A DNA stretch of 16,309 nucleotides from Candidatus Omnitrophota bacterium (GCA_023227945.1 JALOCC010000043.1:1-16309), one strand, 5' to 3'. Positions 1 through 6,473 are shown, counted from the first letter of the stretch. Notes: generated by a model from the sequence alone, not told the origin. Numbers and translations: made by a program.

Positions 1-5
1 GCCCT

Positions 6-101
6 CTGTCAAGAAAAATTTCTGTCAAGAAAAATTTCTGTCAAGAAAAATTTCTGTCAAGAAAAATTTCTGTCAAGAAAAATTTCTGTCAAGAAAAATT
101 T
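6..101. repeat. six perfect 16-bp direct repeats
   Basis: The unit CTGTCAAGAAAAATTT occurs six times head to tail without a mismatch or spacer. Read on the - strand, each unit contains TTGACA, the consensus -35 box, every 16 bases, but no good -10 box follows at 17 bases. The array is too short-period and has no spacers, so it is not CRISPR. It may be an iteron-like binding array or a recently expanded minisatellite. The bases before position 6 do not continue the unit, so the array appears to begin here. Confidence 0.95.
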
Positions 102-152
102 TCAGAATTTGAATGTCGGAAATACGCGACTTATAAAATTCTCTTAAAACCA

Positions 153-188
153 GACAGTTAAAACTTGACAGTTAAAACTTGACAGTTA
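153..188 (+). repeat. 2.6 copies of a 14-bp direct repeat
   Basis: The unit GACAGTTAAAACTT is present at 153-166 and 167-180, with a partial third copy (GACAGTTA) at 181-188. Each junction creates TTGACA on the + strand, the opposite orientation to the TTGACA inside the 16-bp array at 6-101. The last copy supplies the -35 box of a promoter-like sequence. Confidence 0.85.
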
Positions 189-207
189 GGCTTAAATATG
201 GTATGTC
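179..207 (+). promoter_or_regulatory. putative sigma70-like promoter
   Basis: TTGACA at 179-184 is followed after 17 bases by TATGTC at 202-207. The -35 box is perfect and the -10 box is moderate. No gene starts for another 550 bases, so a transcript would be a long leader or a noncoding RNA. Confidence 0.4.
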
Positions 208-335
208 GGGGAAATCCTATCTATATAAAAAGATTACTTCTATTTTATTCATTGTCCTTAAATATGATTTTTATCCCTTATCGGAATCCCTGTAGAGATA
301 TATAAATATATATTAAATGATGTTATAACAATGAA

Positions 336-361
336 AGATAATTTCGCTTCTGAAATTATCT
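336..361. repeat. 10-bp inverted repeat beside a promoter
   Basis: AGATAATTTC at 336-345 and GAAATTATCT at 352-361 are perfect inverted copies separated by a 6-base loop. No T tract follows, and the stem is AT-rich, so a terminator is unlikely. It directly abuts the TTGACA at 363-368, the usual place for an operator or activator site. Confidence 0.6.
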
Positions 362-362
362 G

Positions 363-391
363 TTGACAAGACAGGTATAAAGACATAAAAA
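363..391 (+). promoter_or_regulatory. putative sigma70-like promoter
   Basis: TTGACA at 363-368 is followed after 17 bases by TAAAAA at 386-391. The last base of the -10 box overlaps the first base of the conserved AATAGGACGGCTAAA box. Confidence 0.4.
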
Positions 392-461
392 ATAGGACGG
401 CTAAATTTTAAAAAGCTTGACAAGTGATAAAAAGGGTCAGATATATGTAGCTGAAAATCCG
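391..461 (+). promoter_or_regulatory. duplicated promoter module, copy 1
   Basis: The module contains AATAGGACGGCTAAA at 391-405, TTGACA at 417-422, a GATATA -10-like element at 440-445 (17-base spacer) and TGTAGCTGAAAATCCG at 446-461. The first and last boxes recur exactly 158 bp downstream. Between the boxes the two copies share only the promoter elements. This suggests an upstream regulator-binding box and a conserved early transcribed segment. Confidence 0.55.
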
Positions 462-548
462 TAAAAAACAAAAGTCAGGTTTTTTTATTTCGGAAGGATT
501 ATTTTCTGATAATCAGACAGAGGGACACAGAAGGAAAGGGTTAAAAGG

Positions 549-619
549 AATAGGACGGCTAAAGCCAGGTTTTGTTTGACAGTGATTAAATTTCTCTGAT
601 ACCTGTAGCTGAAAATCCG
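549..619 (+). promoter_or_regulatory. duplicated promoter module, copy 2
   Basis: AATAGGACGGCTAAA at 549-563, TTGACA at 576-581, GATACC at 598-603 and TGTAGCTGAAAATCCG at 604-619 repeat the plan of copy 1. The two outer boxes (15 and 16 bases) are identical to copy 1 and at the same mutual distance. The intervening sequence has diverged. Confidence 0.55.
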
Positions 620-666
620 GGATTTTAGACAATTAATTTTTTTTTAAGGATTTCTATCCGGAACAG

Positions 667-695
667 TTGACAAATTACAAGGCATATGGTATTTT
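667..695 (+). promoter_or_regulatory. promoter for the 765-3005 gene group
   Basis: TTGACA at 667-672 is followed after 17 bases by TATTTT at 690-695. This puts a transcription start about 60 bases before the gene at 765. It is the closest good promoter to the operon running through nadE. Confidence 0.6.
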
Positions 696-764
696 ATAGT
701 TGTTTTCAAATCTTAGAGGTGTTTGTTCGGTGTTTTTATTACAGATTAAACGAAGGGAAGAAAA

Positions 765-971
765 ATGAAGCGACCGGTTGAAAAAATTCTTGAAGATGTT
801 CTCAAATTGATGGATTCTTTCAAATATGAAAGAAACGAGAATAGCACATCTAATTCATTTTTTGAAGCAGAATTGAATGAAGACGGATTTTTTATTCTGC
901 GCAATGAAATTGAAGGTTTTATCGAAGGTGCCAAAAACGCCGAACAACAGCTTCAACCTGACAATAGATAG
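765..971 (+). CDS. hypothetical small phage protein (68 aa)
   Basis: I do not recognise this protein. It is acidic overall with a basic N-terminus, has no cysteines and no membrane segment, and reads as a mainly helical soluble protein. An AAGGGAAG ribosome binding site lies just before the ATG, and a good promoter lies at 667-695. It is the first gene of a tightly packed run of + strand genes; the next begins ten bases after its TAG stop. The antisense reading frame over the same bases has no ribosome binding site and is ignored. Confidence 0.75.
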   Translation: MKRPVEKILEDVLKLMDSFKYERNENSTSNSFFEAELNEDGFFILRNEIEGFIEGAKNAEQQLQPDNR

Positions 972-980
972 GAGAATGTT

Positions 981-1349
981 ATGGGATACGATGCGATTGC
1001 CTACCGGGTTAAAAGAAACGGGAATCTTGGAGATTGTGTCAGTCGGGAGACGATGACAAGGGCAGAGAAGAACTGGTTTACGCGGGCTTCGAATAAAGTT
1101 CAGAAGATTTGTGGAAGTGTAGACTACGGATTAGATCAAGGTTTCTTGGATTGCCGGGTCTGCGGAGAACATCTTAACAGGTGGTTGGGAACGGATATCA
1201 ACGACGTGGAAACTCCGATTACTACGGAACGGATAAAGCACAATCCGATTTGTTTAGAAAATTTAGAAACCGACCGGGAACGGCACAGTGTCAAGATGTT
1301 CTTGGAAGGTTGTCAGAAATTCGGGTATGCTGTCAAAAACGTATGGTAA
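981..1349 (+). CDS. hypothetical phage protein (122 aa)
   Basis: Function unknown. The start has a clear AGGAG site (AGGAGAATGTT before the ATG). The N-terminus begins MGYDAIAYR. A CRVCGEHLNRW segment in the middle (about residues 60-70) could bind a metal, but only one close Cys pair is visible, so a zinc finger is not established. It sits 9 bases after the previous gene and 12 before the next, so the group is probably one operon. Confidence 0.75.
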   Translation: MGYDAIAYRVKRNGNLGDCVSRETMTRAEKNWFTRASNKVQKICGSVDYGLDQGFLDCRVCGEHLNRWLGTDINDVETPITTERIKHNPICLENLETDRERHSVKMFLEGCQKFGYAVKNVW

Positions 1350-1361
1350 CGGGAGGTTTTT

Positions 1362-1724
1362 ATGTCAGGGATTTTAACGAATTCTTATCGGATACTTACG
1401 AACCCGAATAACGTTAGGGAAGAAGATTTGGGTATTTTCAGGTACGTTATTTTTGAGAACGGAGATGTGGGTTTTGCGTCGGATATGGATTTTTACGGAT
1501 TTCGGGAAATCGTAAAATCCGTAGAGACGATCAAGGCGGGATTAAAAGCCATCGGTGCCGGAACCATTTTCATAAAAGGAGAAGACGGTGTATTGACATG
1601 GCGTTTTGATTCCTACGGAAGCACTTCTTTAAATCTTCCCAAAGGAGAAAGGGATAGGGATGAAGACGTGCTTAAGTCTGTTCTTACGGATATTCTTTAC
1701 GATTCCGGAAAAGAAGAAGGTTGA
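1362..1724 (+). CDS. hypothetical phage protein (120 aa)
   Basis: Not recognised. The ATG is preceded by CGGGAGG at good spacing. The protein is of mixed composition, with no membrane segment and an acidic C-terminus ending in KEEG. Its TGA at 1722-1724 is separated from the next gene's preferred ATG by two bases, which suggests coupled translation. Confidence 0.75.
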   Translation: MSGILTNSYRILTNPNNVREEDLGIFRYVIFENGDVGFASDMDFYGFREIVKSVETIKAGLKAIGAGTIFIKGEDGVLTWRFDSYGSTSLNLPKGERDRDEDVLKSVLTDILYDSGKEEG

Positions 1725-1726
1725 AA

Positions 1727-2071
1727 ATGCTATATCCATGTTTCGTCGCGAAAGCTATTTCCCGTTACACGAGATGGAAAGAACAGATTATCGACGCCGA
1801 CAAGCGTAAACGGGAGATCGACGCAAGTTGCTTAAGACTTCTTGAAAAGGAGATTTTTCGTTCTGTTGAAGCGGGCGAAACCGGGAAGTCAAGCGCAGGT
1901 TATATCGGGAGGACTGTCAAATATATTATGCCGAGGATTCGGAGACTCGGATACAGTGTTTCCGTTTTTGACGATTCCTTATCTGTTACAGATATTGAAA
2001 AGGTGCAAGAAACAGGATATTATTCTATTCTGGTTATGTGGGGAAAGGAAGAATATGTTCAAAAACATTAA
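1727..2071 (+). CDS. hypothetical basic phage protein (114 aa)
   Basis: No family is recognised. The first half is rich in Lys/Arg/Glu helix (RWKEQIIDADKRKREID), and the middle (GYIGRTVKYIMPRIRRLGYS) looks like a folded alpha/beta unit. The ATG at 1727 is preferred to a TTG at 1721, because the AGAAGAAGG site sits 7 bases before the ATG but abuts the TTG. The 3' end overlaps the start of nadE by 17 bases, so the two are probably translated together. Confidence 0.7.
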   Translation: MLYPCFVAKAISRYTRWKEQIIDADKRKREIDASCLRLLEKEIFRSVEAGETGKSSAGYIGRTVKYIMPRIRRLGYSVSVFDDSLSVTDIEKVQETGYYSILVMWGKEEYVQKH

Positions 2072-3005
2072 AGTCGGAGACGTTGTCGTTAGCAGAAATG
2101 GGGATTGTCTTAGGACAACAGAAGTTGATTGGGAAGGGTTTAAAACGGATGACGGCAATTGGCATTGGAAGAGTGATGGAAGACTTAATACTCTTTTCCA
2201 GACTGACAATGATGCCGTAATGTATCTGAATAACACCTCATACTACAGAATTCGGGAATCTGTCGTCAGGTGGATTGGGGACTGGTTTAAACTAAACGGT
2301 GACGGATGTAAGGCTATTATCGGGATCAGCGGAGGGAAAGATAGCAGTGTTGTAGCTGCCCTGTGTGTGGAAGCCTTGGGTCGGGATCGGGTTATTGGGG
2401 TTTTGATGCCGAACTGTAAACAGGATGATATTGAGTACAGTTACAAGCTTGTAGAACATTTGGGTATCCAGCATATACTCGTGGATATCGGAAGTGCCTA
2501 TAAGGAATTGACTAAAAAAATCGATGCCGGGTTTGACGGCATGGTGTGTGAAAACGGCGGAGTTAGACAGTATTTCAATTCAGTGTATTGGAACAACACC
2601 CCGGCTAGGCTTCGGATGACAACTCTTTACGGAATTGCCGCCTGTGTTAACGGACGGGTTGCGAACACCTGTAATTTGAGTGAAAACTTCATTTCATATA
2701 GCACTAAATTTGGAGATGCGGCCGGAGATTTTTCTCCTCTAGGAAATCTGACTGTTACCGAAGTCAAGGCTTTGGGATACGAGTTGGGATTGCCAGAGGC
2801 GTTGGTTGTAAAAGTTCCTACGGATGGAATGTGCGGGAAAACAGATGAAGATAATTTTGGTTTTACCTATGATGTTCTTGACAAATATATTCGTACTGGT
2901 ATTTGTGAAGACGAGGTTGTTGTACAGAAAATTGAAGGTATGCGAATGGCAGGATTGCATAAACACAAATTAATTGATACGTTTAAATCATTAAAAAATG
3001 TCTAA
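2055..3005 (+). CDS. nadE: NH3-dependent NAD+ synthetase with an N-terminal extension
   Basis: NadE makes NAD+ from deamido-NAD+, ATP and ammonia in the cytoplasm. Counted from the ATG at 2055, the ATP-pyrophosphatase P-loop SGGKDSS is at residues 92-98. NTPARLR (181-187), NTCNLSE (204-210), GDAAGDFSP (220-228) and KTDEDNFGFTY (262-272) match conserved NadE blocks. No glutaminase domain is present, so ammonia is the likely nitrogen donor. About 60 residues precede the usual start. They contain KVGDVVVSRNG and an aromatic/Gly-rich strand pattern like small beta-barrel phage domains, so this looks like a fusion. The reading frame is open back to 1842, but the GGAAAGGAAG site points to ATG 2055. 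The 3' end overlaps the next gene by 8 bases. Family call is firm; the N-terminal domain is inference. Confidence 0.93.
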   Translation: MFKNIKVGDVVVSRNGDCLRTTEVDWEGFKTDDGNWHWKSDGRLNTLFQTDNDAVMYLNNTSYYRIRESVVRWIGDWFKLNGDGCKAIIGISGGKDSSVVAALCVEALGRDRVIGVLMPNCKQDDIEYSYKLVEHLGIQHILVDIGSAYKELTKKIDAGFDGMVCENGGVRQYFNSVYWNNTPARLRMTTLYGIAACVNGRVANTCNLSENFISYSTKFGDAAGDFSPLGNLTVTEVKALGYELGLPEALVVKVPTDGMCGKTDEDNFGFTYDVLDKYIRTGICEDEVVVQKIEGMRMAGLHKHKLIDTFKSLKNV

Positions 3006-3894
3006 CAGAACAGACTTAACTGGGCGGCATTTCGGGAACCTAACGGTTTTAGGAAAAGAGAAAAGTAGGAATCGGCATACTTACTGGAAATGTTTTTGTT
3101 CTTGTGGTCGGTTTAAAACAGTAAGGACAGAGGCTTTAGTAACTGATAGAACCAAAAGTTGTGGCTGTTTGAGACGAAAGGATCTAACAGGAAGAAGCTT
3201 TGGTAAACTTTACGTTATCGGTCTGTTTTCTACTACAAACCATAAACAACTATATTCTTGTATGTGTGAATGCGGAATCGAATTTATTGCAGAGGCTGGT
3301 AATATTCGAAGTGGACATACAACTTCTTGCGGTTCTTGTTCAAAAGTATTAGACATAACAGGAGAAAGATTCGGCAAACTGGTTGCAATCGAAAGTGTGG
3401 GGAAAAGGAAAAACAAATCTTTATGGAAATGCCTATGTGATTGTGGATGCACGACATATGGTGAAGTTTCTCTATTAAGAAGCGGTCACAAGCTTTCTTG
3501 TGGATGTTTGGTTTCTAGGGCAGAAATGGAATTTAAGATTTTCTTAGAAAGAAATGGTTATTCATTTCAAACACAATTCAGCTTTCCAGATTGCCTCTAT
3601 GTTCGTAGATTGAAATTTGATTTCGCTATTTTTAAAGGTTCTAATCTTTTGTGTCTTGTAGAATTACAAGGAGAGCAACATTTTTCTCCAATTACTTTCA
3701 AAAAGGGGAAAACTCTTTCTGCTGACGAATTTCAGACACTTCAGATAAGGGACAAAATTAAAACTGAATATTGTAAGAAAAACAACATTCCTTTGTTGCT
3801 TATAGACTATCGTGACTTTAAGCATAAAGAATCTATTTTTTTGTCATGGATAAAAACTCTTTGTGGACTTGACAAATTAGGGGATATCTGTTAA
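2998..3894 (+). CDS. EDxHD (Vsr-like) homing-type endonuclease with three Zn-ribbon repeats
   Basis: The first about 172 residues are three tandem copies of a roughly 58-residue unit. Each starts D(L/I)TGxxFGxL, contains WKCxCxCG or a variant, and ends near SCG(C). Such Cys pairs are typical of DNA-binding zinc ribbons in phage homing endonucleases. The C-terminal about 120 residues carry RAEMEF, LKFDFAIF, ELQGEQHF and RDKIKTEYC. These supply Glu, Asp, Gln-His and Asp in the order of the EDxHD family related to Vsr nicking enzymes (for example I-Bth0305I). The ATG overlaps the end of nadE, and the gene is more AT-rich than nadE. It probably cuts or nicks DNA to spread itself; the target is unknown. 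Confidence 0.8.
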   Translation: MSNRTDLTGRHFGNLTVLGKEKSRNRHTYWKCFCSCGRFKTVRTEALVTDRTKSCGCLRRKDLTGRSFGKLYVIGLFSTTNHKQLYSCMCECGIEFIAEAGNIRSGHTTSCGSCSKVLDITGERFGKLVAIESVGKRKNKSLWKCLCDCGCTTYGEVSLLRSGHKLSCGCLVSRAEMEFKIFLERNGYSFQTQFSFPDCLYVRRLKFDFAIFKGSNLLCLVELQGEQHFSPITFKKGKTLSADEFQTLQIRDKIKTEYCKKNNIPLLLIDYRDFKHKESIFLSWIKTLCGLDKLGDIC

Positions 3895-3897
3895 AGT
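3869..3897 (+). promoter_or_regulatory. putative promoter for the HNH gene and RNA ligase
   Basis: TTGACA at 3869-3874 and TAAAGT at 3892-3897 are 17 bases apart. The promoter lies inside the last codons of the upstream endonuclease gene and points at the HNH endonuclease. Confidence 0.5.
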
Positions 3898-3937
3898 ATC
3901 TTCAAATCTTAAAAGGAAAGAAGAGGTGGGTTATCGG

Positions 3938-3963
3938 TTATTTACACATTCTTAATCTACAAG
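3938..3963 (+). repeat. upstream copy of the RNA ligase 5' sequence (insertion scar)
   Basis: Bases 3938-3958 match bases 4650-4670 at 20 of 21 positions, and both are followed closely by ACAAG. In one frame this copy reads GYLHILNL, matching YLHILNL near the N-terminus of the RNA ligase, then runs into unrelated sequence and a stop. It is most simply a relic of the original ligase start left upstream when the HNH gene entered. Confidence 0.8.
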
Positions 3964-4001
3964 ATTTAATAAATATCCTATTTGTATAAGTGGAGGGATT
4001 T

Positions 4002-4643
4002 ATGCAAACGCAAATATGTAAAGAATGTGGTAAGGAAAAGCCTTTATCAGAATTTTGGGAAACCATTTCTGGTTATGAAAAGATGTGTAAAGCGTGTAGA
4101 ATGCTTCGTCGTTATGAACAGCGTCTAAAGAAAAGAAAAGAAAATGGACAAAGAACAAGAACTTTGACAACAAGAGAAGTAAACAAGTTGCGTGAAAATG
4201 GTTTGAGGTACTGTCCTAGATGTAAAAGGGTTCTTCCTTTAGAAGAATTTTCACACACCAAAGGCAAAAAGAACAATTCTCCACACTGTCATGAATGTTG
4301 TAGTGACCTTTTGCTAGAACTAAGGGAAAAAGAAGAATACAAAAATTCTCACAAAGAATACTATAAACAAAGGAAAGAACAGGCAAAAAACAGAAATTTG
4401 TTAATTAAGTATGGTATTTCTTTAGAAATGTATAATGAAATGCTTGAAAAGCAAGATGGAAAATGTGCTGTGTGTGGTAAAACCACTACGGAAAATGGAA
4501 AGTGTCTCGCGGTAGATCACGATCATAAAACGGGTAAAATTAGAGGATTGCTTTGTAATAACTGTAATGTATCAGTAGGTTTTTTACAAGATAATCCGGA
4601 ACTAGCTTTGGTTATTCACGAGTATTTAAAAAATGGAGGTTGA
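4002..4643 (+). CDS. HNH endonuclease, endonuclease VII-type, with N-terminal zinc ribbons
   Basis: Residues 6-32 (CKEC...CKAC) and 71-99 (CPRC...CHEC) form two C-x2-C pair zinc ribbons. Residues 137-189 match the recombination endonuclease VII/HNH fold: CAVCG at 155-159, VDHDHKTGKIRG at 171-182 and CNNC at 185-188, giving the HNH metal and catalytic residues plus a structural zinc site. In T4, endonuclease VII resolves branched DNA; free-standing relatives with extra ribbons are commonly mobile endonucleases. The ATG at 4002 has a TGGAGGG site and is preferred to the in-frame GTG at 3990. Its end overlaps the RNA ligase start by 11 bases. Direct repeats flanking it suggest recent insertion. 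Confidence 0.88.
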   Translation: MQTQICKECGKEKPLSEFWETISGYEKMCKACRMLRRYEQRLKKRKENGQRTRTLTTREVNKLRENGLRYCPRCKRVLPLEEFSHTKGKKNNSPHCHECCSDLLLELREKEEYKNSHKEYYKQRKEQAKNRNLLIKYGISLEMYNEMLEKQDGKCAVCGKTTTENGKCLAVDHDHKTGKIRGLLCNNCNVSVGFLQDNPELALVIHEYLKNGG

Positions 4644-5538
4644 TATTTCTTATTTACACATTCTCAATCTTTACAAGGACCAGACGGTTCTTGAATTCAA
4701 AGAAGTCTTCGCGATGGAGAAGGCACACGGAACATCTTCACACGTTGCTTGGAACGGGAAAGAAGTCAGTTTCTTTGCGGGTGGAGAAAGCCATGTGAAC
4801 TTCGTCAATCTTTTCAACAAGGAAACTTTGACGGCTGCTTTTCAAAAGGTTTTCGGGGAAACGCCTGCCATCATTTACGGAGAGGCATATGGCGGCAGTC
4901 AGCAGAAGATGTCAAAGACATATGGGTCAAATTTGCGTTTCATTGCCTTTGATGTGTTTTCATCTGATCGGTTCTGGGATTTGCCGGATGCCTGCCGTTT
5001 GGTTATGGAAGAATTTGGCTTAGACTTCGTTCCCTTTAAGCGGGTTCCTGCTACTGTTGAAGCTTTGGATATTGAAAGGGATAGTCCTTCTGAAATCGCG
5101 GCGAGGAACGGGTGTCAGGGTAATACCGATAGGTTTGGTTTCAATCCTCCGGTTCGGGAAGGTATTGTTATCCGTCCCATCCATGAATTCACCAACAAAT
5201 GGGGAAAGCGTGTGATTTGCAAGCATAAGCGTGCGGAATTCCAGGAACGGCAAAACACCCCGGATGTCAAGGATTTCGACCCTGAGAAGGCCAAACTGAT
5301 TGAAAATGCTGATTCTATCGCCGAAGAATGGGTTGTAGCGGAAAGGCTTAATCACGTCTTGGATAAGCTTGGGAATCCAAGAGATTTGAAAGATACAGGT
5401 AAGGTCGTCAAGGCGATGGTGGAAGACGTTTTTCGAGAAGCAGAAGGCGAAATCGACATGACGGATAAGTCAAGAATCTCCAAGTCCATCGGGAACAAGA
5501 CGGTGAAACTTTACAAACAACTTTGCACAAAGATTTAA
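4633..5538 (+). CDS. rnl2: RNA ligase, T4 Rnl2 family
   Basis: The protein joins RNA ends using ATP through a lysine-AMP intermediate; Rnl2 enzymes prefer nicks in double-stranded or bridged RNA. Motif I is EKAHGTS with the nucleophile Lys30. Motif III is GEAYG (83-87), IIIa FIAFDV (103-108), IV EGIVIR (176-181) and V ICKHK (195-199). The C-terminal about 90 residues are helical, like the Rnl2 C-terminal domain. Residues 7-20 (YLHILNLYKDQTVL) are a normal family N-terminus, but the six residues before come from sequence shared with the end of the HNH gene, so the present start looks acquired. The site before ATG 4633 is weak, and translation is probably coupled to the HNH gene. Confidence 0.9.
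   Translation: MEVDISYLHILNLYKDQTVLEFKEVFAMEKAHGTSSHVAWNGKEVSFFAGGESHVNFVNLFNKETLTAAFQKVFGETPAIIYGEAYGGSQQKMSKTYGSNLRFIAFDVFSSDRFWDLPDACRLVMEEFGLDFVPFKRVPATVEALDIERDSPSEIAARNGCQGNTDRFGFNPPVREGIVIRPIHEFTNKWGKRVICKHKRAEFQERQNTPDVKDFDPEKAKLIENADSIAEEWVVAERLNHVLDKLGNPRDLKDTGKVVKAMVEDVFREAEGEIDMTDKSRISKSIGNKTVKLYKQLCTKI
4650..4675 (+). repeat. downstream copy of the repeat flanking the HNH gene
   Basis: This copy lies within codons 6-14 of the RNA ligase and matches 3938-3958 at 20 of 21 bases (one C/T difference). Together the two copies bracket the HNH endonuclease gene. Confidence 0.8.
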
Positions 5539-5540
5539 GC

Positions 5541-5818
5541 ATGAAACTTTACTGTTATCATTGTTGTATTGAATTTGAAATCAAGTGTAACATCGTGCAT
5601 TTGGACAATTTTTTTCGTATACCTTATAGGATTGATACGGATGAAAAATATAGTCGTTTCATCGGCACGCAGAGGGACCTTTGCGTCAGAAACGTTAATC
5701 AAAAAAACACTTTTCATACGTGGTTTCTCTTTCAGACATAGCCAATTACAAAGTTTTGTCCTTAAATTTCCTTCACGAAATCGAAGAGGAAACACCCATG
5801 CTGTCACAACAGGGTTAA
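5541..5818 (+). CDS. small Cys-containing protein, probably read through a -1 frameshift
   Basis: In the zero frame an ATG two bases after the ligase stop opens a 66-aa product ending at 5741. It begins MKLYCYHCCIEFEIK, a possible single metal-binding Cys cluster. At 5702-5708 the zero-frame codons spell A AAA AAC, a -1 slippery heptamer. A -1 shift there gives a 92-aa protein ending at the TAA 5816-5818. Its extra tail (SLSDIANYKVLSLNFLHEI then EEE) looks like real protein, whereas the zero-frame tail after the A run is low in credibility. The function is unknown. The shift could be programmed, a mutation, or a homopolymer error. Antisense and +1-frame reading frames here are Arg-rich shadows. 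Confidence 0.6.
5702..5708 (+). other. A AAA AAC slippery heptamer
   Basis: A run of seven A bases followed by C is in the correct phase (codons CAA AAA AAC) for simultaneous -1 slippage. I see no strong hairpin immediately downstream. Confidence 0.45.
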
Positions 5819-5855
5819 ACCATGTTAATGCACGTATCGACATAAGGAGTAAAAA

Positions 5856-6152
5856 ATGTTTAATGATGGGTTTGATGCTAAAACCATGAACTTTCTTGCG
5901 AAACAATCAAGGGAAAAAGATGCGGAGCAAAAGGCTTCTAATTTCATCCTTACAATTGAAGAACGAGTAAGAAATGATGCTTCCAACGGCCTGATTTCTT
6001 CTTACCTCCTTTCAACACAGCAAGGAGTCCTTCCACGTTATTTCGCCGACAGTCTTGTGATGTCTAAGGTTAAAACCTATTTTGAAGCCAGAGGTTTCAG
6101 CATCGTGATTAATTGTGTGCGGGAAACTGTTTTTATAGAATGGAAATTTTAA
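5856..6152 (+). CDS. hypothetical phage protein (98 aa)
   Basis: No function recognised. ATAAGGAG lies 6 bases before the ATG. The N-terminal half is charged and helical, and the C-terminal part (VKTYFEARGFSIVINC, then FIEWKF) has an alpha/beta pattern typical of small winged-helix or ferredoxin-like phage proteins. It ends three bases before the next gene, which has a poor ribosome site, suggesting translational coupling. Confidence 0.75.
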   Translation: MFNDGFDAKTMNFLAKQSREKDAEQKASNFILTIEERVRNDASNGLISSYLLSTQQGVLPRYFADSLVMSKVKTYFEARGFSIVINCVRETVFIEWKF

Positions 6153-6155
6153 AAA

Positions 6156-6383
6156 ATGGCGACAAACAGGAAAACGTTATCTTTTGAAGATTATGAAACG
6201 CTTCTGAAATCGCAGGAACGCGCACATTTTTATAAGATCATGGAACTCGCCCAAGCTGGTCTTGATAATTGCGGCATCTGTATTTTCTGTCAAGATTGCC
6301 CGAGACTTTCCACCTGTATCATTAAAAAGACGTGTGATGAAGTTGAAGGAAAACTTAAAAGCGGAGAACTTGAAAGGGATTAA
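6156..6383 (+). CDS. small Cys-rich protein (75 aa)
   Basis: Six cysteines lie between residues 39 and 60 (CGICIFCQDC, then two more around TCIIKKTC), a pattern suited to binding one or two metal ions. The rest is helical and charged. Function is not recognised. The ATG follows the upstream stop by three bases with only a weak AT-rich leader, so reinitiation from the upstream gene is likely. Confidence 0.7.
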   Translation: MATNRKTLSFEDYETLLKSQERAHFYKIMELAQAGLDNCGICIFCQDCPRLSTCIIKKTCDEVEGKLKSGELERD

Positions 6384-6393
6384 TCTGTGACTA

Positions 6394-6437
6394 TTGACAA
6401 AAACCGAAGAAGTATGATATAGTTACACCATCAAAAG
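6394..6437 (+). promoter_or_regulatory. phage promoter with CAT-AAAG start box
   Basis: TTGACA at 6394-6399, TATAGT at 6418-6423 (18-base spacer), five bases, then CATCAAAAG at 6429-6437. The start would fall at about 6430, some 45 bases before the gene at 6474. It shares the start-site box with the promoters near 8610, 10191, 11202 and 14582. Confidence 0.7.
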
Positions 6438-6473
6438 AAACAATAGGGATAATCCCTAGAAAGGTTTGGAACT

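Larger units (their letters stand above)
1..764. other. gene-free AT-rich control region
   Basis: I find no convincing coding sequence on either strand here. The region is strongly AT-rich. It contains, in order, a six-copy 16-bp direct repeat, a 14-bp repeat block carrying TTGACA on the + strand, several sigma70-like promoters, a 10-bp-stem inverted repeat, and two related promoter modules 158 bp apart. The first gene starts at 765. Repeats next to AT-rich DNA could mark a replication origin or a promoter island feeding the downstream operon. The sequence alone does not decide between these. Confidence 0.7.

Noticed and set aside
6..101. CRISPR array
   Set aside because: The repeat units are contiguous with no spacers and only 16 bp long.
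1842..2054. Longer NadE start at 1842
   Set aside because: The extra 71 codons overlap the 1727-2071 gene in another frame and lack a ribosome site, while ATG 2055 has GGAAAGGAAG.
5535..5906. 123-aa - strand frame and a 106-aa + frame (5569-5889) over the frameshifted gene
   Set aside because: Both are unsupported by ribosome sites and have biased Arg/Ser or Phe/Lys composition. The MKLYCYHC frame plus its -1 continuation explains the region better.
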